A stretch of DNA of 7,323 bases, from NCBI GenBank assembly GCA_947177935.1, contig CAMWWG010000044.1, positions 1-7,323 on the forward strand, given 5' to 3'. This document shows positions 1 to 4,868 of the stretch, in pieces. The notes beneath the pieces are model-generated. The model had not been told where the DNA came from. It searched no databases and saw only the letters and a program-made list of their open reading frames with translations. The position numbers and the translations under genes are program-made. This stretch comes from an uncultured Ruminococcus sp. (GTDB taxonomy: Bacteria > Bacillota > Clostridia > Oscillospirales > Ruminococcaceae). Each line of letters starts with the position of its first letter. The stretch's first letter is position 1.

Positions 1-1
1 A

Positions 2-1981
2 TTCCGGATTCTTGAACAAGAACCGCAGAAATTAATGCAGATTTCCGGCATGTCGCAGAAAAAATGCGATGATATTGCCAGAGAATCCCGTCAGATCTTC
101 GCCCTGCGCAATATGATTTCTTATTTTGACAGCTACGGCATAAAGTCTAAGTATGCTGTCCGGGCGTACCGTACCTGGGGGGCGGACTGCCGGGAAATGC
201 TCGAAAAAAATCCCTATCTATTATGTACGGATTCCGTCGGTATGGATTTCCAGAAAGCAGAACTCTATGCACATGCCCTTCATGTCCCGAAAACTTCCCA
301 TTGCAGAATTTCCGCTGGAATTATCTATATCCTGCGCCATAATACCCTGCTCGGACATACCTGTCTGCCGCTGGACAAACTCGCCGCAGCAACGGTTCAA
401 TTCCTGGAAATCAATGAAACATTATTTTATGAAACTTACCAGACAGAACTGGAAAATGGCAATCTGATTGAATTTGTCCGGAATCACCGAGAATTTATCT
501 ATCTTCCGGAATACTATCTGGCAGAATGTACCATTACCGAGAGAATCGGATGCCTCCGGCAACTTCCCGATTCGGACATCCCCGCAGACTCCGTCAGAAA
601 ACTAATCGCTGAAGCGGAACAGCAAACCGGCATTCAGTATGCGGAAAAACAGAAAGCGGCAATTGTGTCTGCACTGTCTCATCATATGCTGTTAATGACC
701 GGTGGTCCTGGCACGGGCAAAACCACAACGCTCAATGCAATGATTTATTGTCTGAAAGAACAGGGAGAGCTTGTGTTGATTACCGCACCAACCGGACGGG
801 CAGCGAAACGGATTTCCGATCTGACAGGCTATGAAGCCAAAACGATTCACAGATTACTGGGGGTACAGTTTGAATCCGGCATTCAGAAATTTATCCACCA
901 TGAAAATAATCCTCTCCCGTGTGACGTCCTGATGATTGATGAAGTTTCTATGGTGGATGTGTTGTTATTTTCCAGTCTGTTACGTGCATTACGGACGGAC
1001 TGTAAATTAATTCTTGTGGGGGACAGCGATCAGCTCCCGTCTGTCGGCGCAGGTTCTCTGCTGAAACATTTACTGGAAAGTCATTGCATGCCGGTAATTG
1101 CTTTAAAAGAAATTTTCCGCCAGGCACAGCAAAGCTGTATTATCACCAATGCGCACAGGATCATCAACGGTGAAATGCCGGATCTCTCCCGAAAAGACAA
1201 TGATTTCTTTTTCTTTCACAGAACGAATTTCAGTCAGGTTTCGGATCTGGTTCTGGATCTTGCCTGCACCAGACTTCCCCAGGCTTATCATTATTCGCCT
1301 GTACGGGACATTCAGATCATCACGCCGACCAAACAAGGACTGCTTGGGACGGTTGCACTCAACAAGGCACTGCAAGCCCGGCTGAATCCGCCGGACGCTG
1401 AAACATCGCAGGTCAGATCAAGTCTCTATGAATTCCGTGCCGGTGACAAAGTCATGCAGACAAAAAATAATTATGACATTACCTGGACGAAAAAAAATAA
1501 TAGTAATACTACTAATATAGAAAAAGGCATGGGAATTTTCAATGGCGATATCGGCATTATTCTAGAGATCAACCGCCGTTCCCATGAAGTCACGATTGAT
1601 TTTGACGGCAGAATGACAGTCTATCCCACTTCCATGCTGGAACAGCTCGAACTTGCTTATGCGATTACAGTTCACAAAAGCCAGGGAAGTGAATTTGAAG
1701 CCGTGATTATGCCGCTTCTGGGGAAAATGGAAAAATTAAGCTACCGGAATCTGTTCTATACGGCAGTGACCAGAGCAAAAAAACTGCTGATTCTCGTCAG
1801 TACACCGGCGAAAATTCAGCAGGTGATCGAAAATATCAATCAGCATCAGAGATATTCCAATCTGAAATATATGCTCTGGAAAGAATGTCATCATGCAAAG
1901 CAAGATTTATCAGAAATTAAACCAGAAAATAAAACTGCCAGTTCTCCAGTTTCTTTATCCGAACCGCTGTCCGGGATGTGA
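2..1981 (+). CDS. recD2: RecD2-type ATP-dependent DNA helicase (5' end outside window)
   Basis: Superfamily 1B 5'-3' DNA helicase of the RecD2 (RecD/TraA-like) type, a cytoplasmic enzyme of DNA repair and recombination that works without RecBC. The frame is open from base 2, and the 11 residues before the first Met (base 35) already read as RecD2 N-terminal helix-hairpin-helix sequence, so the true start lies upstream of the window. Numbering from that Met: N-terminal HhH segments at about 1-110 including GHTCLP; Walker A GGPGTGKTT at 223-231; Walker B DVLMIDE at 297-303; motif III GDSDQLPSVGAG at 329-340; the IFRQ segment near 360; a C-terminal helicase motif around AITVHKSQGSEFE (542-554); and AVTRAKK at 577-583. 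All core helicase motifs are intact. With 659 residues visible and a family length of roughly 720-760, about 80 are missing. Odd points are an AT-rich Lys/Asn/Thr patch at residues 486-498 and a C-terminal tail that overlaps comF. Confidence 0.95.
   Translation, partial: FRILEQEPQKLMQISGMSQKKCDDIARESRQIFALRNMISYFDSYGIKSKYAVRAYRTWGADCREMLEKNPYLLCTDSVGMDFQKAELYAHALHVPKTSHCRISAGIIYILRHNTLLGHTCLPLDKLAAATVQFLEINETLFYETYQTELENGNLIEFVRNHREFIYLPEYYLAECTITERIGCLRQLPDSDIPADSVRKLIAEAEQQTGIQYAEKQKAAIVSALSHHMLLMTGGPGTGKTTTLNAMIYCLKEQGELVLITAPTGRAAKRISDLTGYEAKTIHRLLGVQFESGIQKFIHHENNPLPCDVLMIDEVSMVDVLLFSSLLRALRTDCKLILVGDSDQLPSVGAGSLLKHLLESHCMPVIALKEIFRQAQQSCIITNAHRIINGEMPDLSRKDNDFFFFHRTNFSQVSDLVLDLACTRLPQAYHYSPVRDIQIITPTKQGLLGTVALNKALQARLNPPDAETSQVRSSLYEFRAGDKVMQTKNNYDITWTKKNNSNTTNIEKGMGIFNGDIGIILEINRRSHEVTIDFDGRMTVYPTSMLEQLELAYAITVHKSQGSEFEAVIMPLLGKMEKLSYRNLFYTAVTRAKKLLILVSTPAKIQQVIENINQHQRYSNLKYMLWKECHHAKQDLSEIKPENKTASSPVSLSEPLSGM
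1878..1883 (+). promoter_or_regulatory. Probable Shine-Dalgarno of the comF-like gene
   Basis: GGAAAG lies 9 bases before the ATG at 1893, inside the recD2 coding sequence. It supports the 1893 start, which is also needed to include the N-terminal cysteine motif of the ComF-like protein. No later in-frame ATG precedes those cysteines. Confidence 0.55.
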
Positions 1982-2624
1982 TGCGTTTCTTCCGGCTTGC
2001 GATACTGTCTGTGATGCCTGTGCGGATTCCATGTCCCTGAAACAGGATTTGTACTGCCATCGGTGCGGCAAAATTTCCTGTTTCTGTCGGTATCAAAAAT
2101 TATTCTATGATGATGCCGTGATTGCATGTCGTTATGAAAATGCCGCTGTACCGTCCGTTCTGAAACTCAAACAGACAAGAAACACCAATTTTGCGGTATT
2201 CTCCGCCAGGATTCTTGCACAGCGTCTGCAAAATCCTGTATACGGAAAAGCGGATTGCATCGTTCCCGTTCCGATGCACCCGGCGGAAATCCGCCGCCGT
2301 GGCTACAATCAGGCGGCAGTCATTGCTGCGGAACTTTCCGGACTTCTGGGAATTCCCTGCCGGGATGATATTCTGTTTCGAAACAAATCCATTGCACAAC
2401 ATCTTCTCAACGCACAGGAACGTGCAAAAAATGTCGAAAATTTCGGAATTCACCCTGTTTCTGCCGAAAATCTGCATATTATTCTCTGTGATGATGTGCT
2501 CACCACCGGAAATACCATGAGTCGCTGTGCGGAACTTCTGAAATCCGCCGGGGCATTCCGTGTGACTGCGGCATCTGCTGCGACGGCACTCAGAAAAGCA
2601 GATAAAAAATTTAGAAATAATTAA
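1893..2624 (+). CDS. comF: ComF family protein (zinc-finger plus phosphoribosyltransferase domain)
   Basis: ComFC/GntX-type protein of 243 residues, a usual length for the family. The N-terminus carries a cysteine cluster (C26, C29, C36, C40, C43, C55, C58, C63, C65, including CPGC, CDAC and CHRCG) expected to bind zinc. The C-terminal part is a phosphoribosyltransferase fold: IVPVPMH at 123-129, RRGYNQ at 135-140, and the PRPP-binding loop CDDVLTTGNT at 199-208. In naturally competent Firmicutes ComFC acts in the cytoplasm during uptake of single-stranded DNA, but homologues are widespread in bacteria not known to be competent, so the role here is open. It overlaps recD2 by 89 bases in another frame, which suggests co-transcription and coupled translation. 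The overlap is probably real, because the family-like FLYPNRCPGC segment is encoded inside it. Confidence 0.9.
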   Translation: MQSKIYQKLNQKIKLPVLQFLYPNRCPGCDAFLPACDTVCDACADSMSLKQDLYCHRCGKISCFCRYQKLFYDDAVIACRYENAAVPSVLKLKQTRNTNFAVFSARILAQRLQNPVYGKADCIVPVPMHPAEIRRRGYNQAAVIAAELSGLLGIPCRDDILFRNKSIAQHLLNAQERAKNVENFGIHPVSAENLHIILCDDVLTTGNTMSRCAELLKSAGAFRVTAASAATALRKADKKFRNN

Positions 2625-2631
2625 TATTAAT
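2620..2631. repeat. 12-bp perfect AT palindrome at the end of comF
   Basis: ATTAATATTAAT is a perfect palindrome that covers the comF stop codon and opens the 50-base spacer before mreB. From the stop codon to 2660 the spacer has only two G/C bases. The palindrome has no GC core and no T run, so it is not a convincing terminator. I see no clear -35/-10 promoter pair in this spacer. Confidence 0.35.
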
Positions 2632-2658
2632 AATATTTATCATTATCATTTAAAATTT

Positions 2659-2664
2659 AAGGAG
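2659..2664 (+). promoter_or_regulatory. Shine-Dalgarno of mreB
   Basis: AAGGAG sits 10 bases before the ATG at 2675. It is a near-consensus site and fixes the mreB start. The next gene downstream has nothing comparable. Confidence 0.8.
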
Positions 2665-2674
2665 CTGTCTTTTT

Positions 2675-3694
2675 ATGAGTAAACCTGACATCGGCATTGA
2701 CCTGGGCACTGCCAATATCGTCATGACATCCGGTAAAAAAGGCGTTGTGCTTTCAGAACCGTCCGTGATCGCCTATAATAAATGCACGGAACGGATTCTT
2801 GCCGTCGGTTCTGAGGCATATCAGATGATCGGCAAAAATCCCGCTTACATAGAAGTTGTTCGTCCTATGTCCGAGGGCGTTATTTCAAATGATGTCCTGA
2901 CACAGTGCATGATCCGGGAATTTCTCCTGAAAATCTGCGGTCATCAGCTAGTCAAGCCAAGAATTATTATCTGCGTTCCGGCGTTCATCACCGATTTACA
3001 GAAACGTGCTGTCGGAGATGCTGTCATGAGCGCCGGATGCCGCAAGGCTTATTTGATTGATGAACCGATTGCCGCCATGCTCGGCGCAGGCGTTAATATC
3101 GGAAAAGCCCGTGGGCATATGGTTGTGGATATCGGCGGCGGTACGACAGATGTCGCTATCGTCTCCATGAACGGTATTGTCACGTCCCATTCCGTCAAAT
3201 GCGCCGGAAATCAGATTGACAGAGCTATTATGAAATACATGCTGCATCGTTATAAACTCATCATCGGCGAACAGACGGCGGAACATGTCAAGAAAAAGCT
3301 CACAAATCTGTATGACCCCCGTGAGGATGTCACTATGTTCGTCAAAGGCAGAAATATCCTGAGAGGTCTCCCAGATCAGATTGAAATCAATGAAATGGAA
3401 CTATTTGATGCCATGGAAGACGAAATCTTCGGCATTATGGAGGCAATCAAGAAAGTACTTGAAGAAACGCCGCCGGAACTTGTCGGGGACATCCAGGAAA
3501 ACGGCATTTTGCTGACCGGCGGCGGTGCGCTCCTGGGCGGTCTCCGGGAATTAATCCACCGGACATTGAATGTCAACTGTGTTCTCGCCAGGGACACAAT
3601 GCACTGTGTTGCCAAGGGCACGGGCATTGCATTCCAGAAAATCAATCACCTGCTTGACGGTTTTGAGGGCGTAACAATTTATAAATATCGTTAA
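2675..3694 (+). CDS. mreB: MreB/Mbl-family rod shape-determining protein
   Basis: Bacterial actin homologue of 339 residues, full length for the family. It polymerises on the inner face of the membrane and guides lateral cell-wall synthesis. The actin-fold nucleotide motifs are intact: phosphate-1 DIGIDLGTAN at 5-14, the conserved Glu in IDEP (E130), phosphate-2 VVDIGGGTTDVAIVS at 150-164, and adenosine motif LTGGGALLGGL at 280-290. ETPPEL just before the last motif and CVAKGTG after it are typical MreB sequence. Only four residues precede the first actin strand, so there is no N-terminal amphipathic helix of the E. coli kind; Gram-positive MreBs usually use an internal hydrophobic loop instead. 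No mreC or mreD lies beside it, so it is not in the classic mreBCD cluster and could be an Mbl-like paralogue. The near-consensus Shine-Dalgarno supports the start. Confidence 0.93.
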   Translation: MSKPDIGIDLGTANIVMTSGKKGVVLSEPSVIAYNKCTERILAVGSEAYQMIGKNPAYIEVVRPMSEGVISNDVLTQCMIREFLLKICGHQLVKPRIIICVPAFITDLQKRAVGDAVMSAGCRKAYLIDEPIAAMLGAGVNIGKARGHMVVDIGGGTTDVAIVSMNGIVTSHSVKCAGNQIDRAIMKYMLHRYKLIIGEQTAEHVKKKLTNLYDPREDVTMFVKGRNILRGLPDQIEINEMELFDAMEDEIFGIMEAIKKVLEETPPELVGDIQENGILLTGGGALLGGLRELIHRTLNVNCVLARDTMHCVAKGTGIAFQKINHLLDGFEGVTIYKYR

Positions 3695-3717
3695 TCCAAA
3701 AATTATTTTAAATATAA

Positions 3718-3732
3718 ATTTTAAATTAAAAT
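3718..3732. repeat. AT-only inverted repeat just before the HhH gene start
   Basis: ATTTTAA, one A, then TTAAAAT: 7-base arms around a single central base, ending one base before the ATG at 3734. It occupies the place where a Shine-Dalgarno would be. All pairs are A-T, so any RNA hairpin would be weak. It may simply reflect AT-rich spacer composition. Confidence 0.35.
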
Positions 3733-3733
3733 C

Positions 3734-4774
3734 ATGCGTAAAAAATTATCGCTGTTTCTTATATATCTTGCAGTTGTTTCCGGTTTCTGCCTGCATCAGT
3801 TTAAAATCCATGACCGGTCTATGGAATCTATTATGCCTTATACGCATACCTGGCAATTTCCCTCAGATAATCCGGATTTTGAAAAAATTGATATTTATCA
3901 CGCTACTGTCTCGGAATTTTCCAAACTTCCCGGCATCAGCCGTTCCCTCTCTCAGCAGATTGTCTCCTACCGCAAAGAAAACGGCGGATTCGAGGCGCTT
4001 TCTGATCTGATCACTGCCGGAATGCCTGAAAAATTGTACACCTGTTTGGAATCTTATTTTTACATCCCGGAAGAAGAAAATCCCTCCGAACACAAAAAAT
4101 CTCAGAATTCTCAGAATTTTCAGAAGAACGAGGAAACAAACCGGAACACATTAGAATTAGAATCTGAACTAGAAACAGAATCAGAATCAAATTTTGAAAC
4201 TTCTGAAACGATCGGGATTCCAGAAATTTCGTTCCCTTTGGAACTCAATCAAGCCTCTTTTGAAGAACTCTGCGCTGTGCCTGGAATCGGGGAAGTCCTT
4301 GCGCAGAGAATTCTTGATTACAGAGAAACAAACGGCGGATTTCTTAATTGTGGTCAGTTACTGGAAATTTACGGCATCGGCGAAGCGATCTATACCGAAG
4401 TCCTGCCGTATTTTTATCTGGAAACGGAATATTTCCAGGAAGACCCCACAGAACCGGAATTCCCTGAAATTTCGGAAAATCCAGAAGATTCAGAAAATCA
4501 AGAAATCTCGGATTTTTCGGATATTCTTGTAATAAATCTGAATACTGCTACAAAAGAAGAACTGCTCCGTTTGCCAGGCTGTGAAGATGCCCTTGCTGAG
4601 GAAATTCTCACTCTCCGGGACAGAGACATTCACCAGTTCTATCATATTTATGAAATCACGCTTGCGGAACATGTCACAATGGAATTATTCGCCGAATGGC
4701 AGGATTATCTGACCGTCAGCGATGACGGCAGCACGCAGATTCCGTATATTACGCCATATGCAGCAGAAGAATAA
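3734..4774 (+). CDS. Membrane-anchored protein with three helix-hairpin-helix (ComEA-like) domains
   Basis: The 346-residue product starts with a basic then hydrophobic segment (MRKKLSLFLIYLAVVSGFCL, residues 1-20), a signal anchor or signal peptide, so the rest should lie outside the membrane. Three HhH modules of the ComEA/soluble type follow. Module 1 (about 51-111) has LPGISRSLSQQIVSYR and NGGF; module 2 (167-229) has the canonical VPGIGEVLAQRILDYR and NGGF; module 3 (265-328) begins INLNTATKEELLRLPG but then diverges, with CEDALA replacing the usual G-x-G turn and no NGGF. HhH modules of this kind bind DNA backbone, and ComEA is the membrane DNA receptor of competence with one such domain. 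The modules are joined by low-complexity Glu/Ser/Asn linkers at 112-163 and 230-262. It lies 39 bases after mreB with no Shine-Dalgarno. The start is chosen because it alone includes the membrane segment. A DNA-binding role is inferred; a structural role for the modules is possible. Confidence 0.85.
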   Translation: MRKKLSLFLIYLAVVSGFCLHQFKIHDRSMESIMPYTHTWQFPSDNPDFEKIDIYHATVSEFSKLPGISRSLSQQIVSYRKENGGFEALSDLITAGMPEKLYTCLESYFYIPEEENPSEHKKSQNSQNFQKNEETNRNTLELESELETESESNFETSETIGIPEISFPLELNQASFEELCAVPGIGEVLAQRILDYRETNGGFLNCGQLLEIYGIGEAIYTEVLPYFYLETEYFQEDPTEPEFPEISENPEDSENQEISDFSDILVINLNTATKEELLRLPGCEDALAEEILTLRDRDIHQFYHIYEITLAEHVTMELFAEWQDYLTVSDDGSTQIPYITPYAAEE

Positions 4775-4808
4775 TTTAAATGATTAAAAATTTATATTAT
4801 GCTAAAAA

Positions 4809-4837
4809 AACAGGACAGTTCTCAGAACTGCCCTGTT
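4809..4837. terminator. Bidirectional Rho-independent terminator between convergent genes
   Basis: Two 14-base arms around one central base (4823) form an inverted repeat with a single A-C mismatch. The plus-strand left arm is AACAGGACAGTTCT and the right arm is AGAACTGCCCTGTT. Seven A residues (4804-4810) adjoin the left side, giving a T7 tail on the minus strand right after the hairpin, so it should end the GH48 transcript well. On the plus strand the tail is ATCATTTTT, weaker but usable for the mreB/HhH transcript. It lies 35 bases past the HhH stop and 31 bases past the GH48 stop. The rest of the 94-base spacer is AT-rich and shows nothing else. Confidence 0.88.
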
Positions 4838-4868
4838 ATCATTTTTCAGAAAATTCTAAAATTCAGGA

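Noticed and set aside
2100..2477. Minus-strand open frame (125 codons) inside the comF-like gene
   Set aside because: The comF-like protein has clear conserved motifs across the same bases; the reverse frame has none.
2625..2674. Promoter for mreB in the AT-rich spacer
   Set aside because: Several TA-rich -10-like strings occur by composition, but no -35 element at suitable spacing could be supported.
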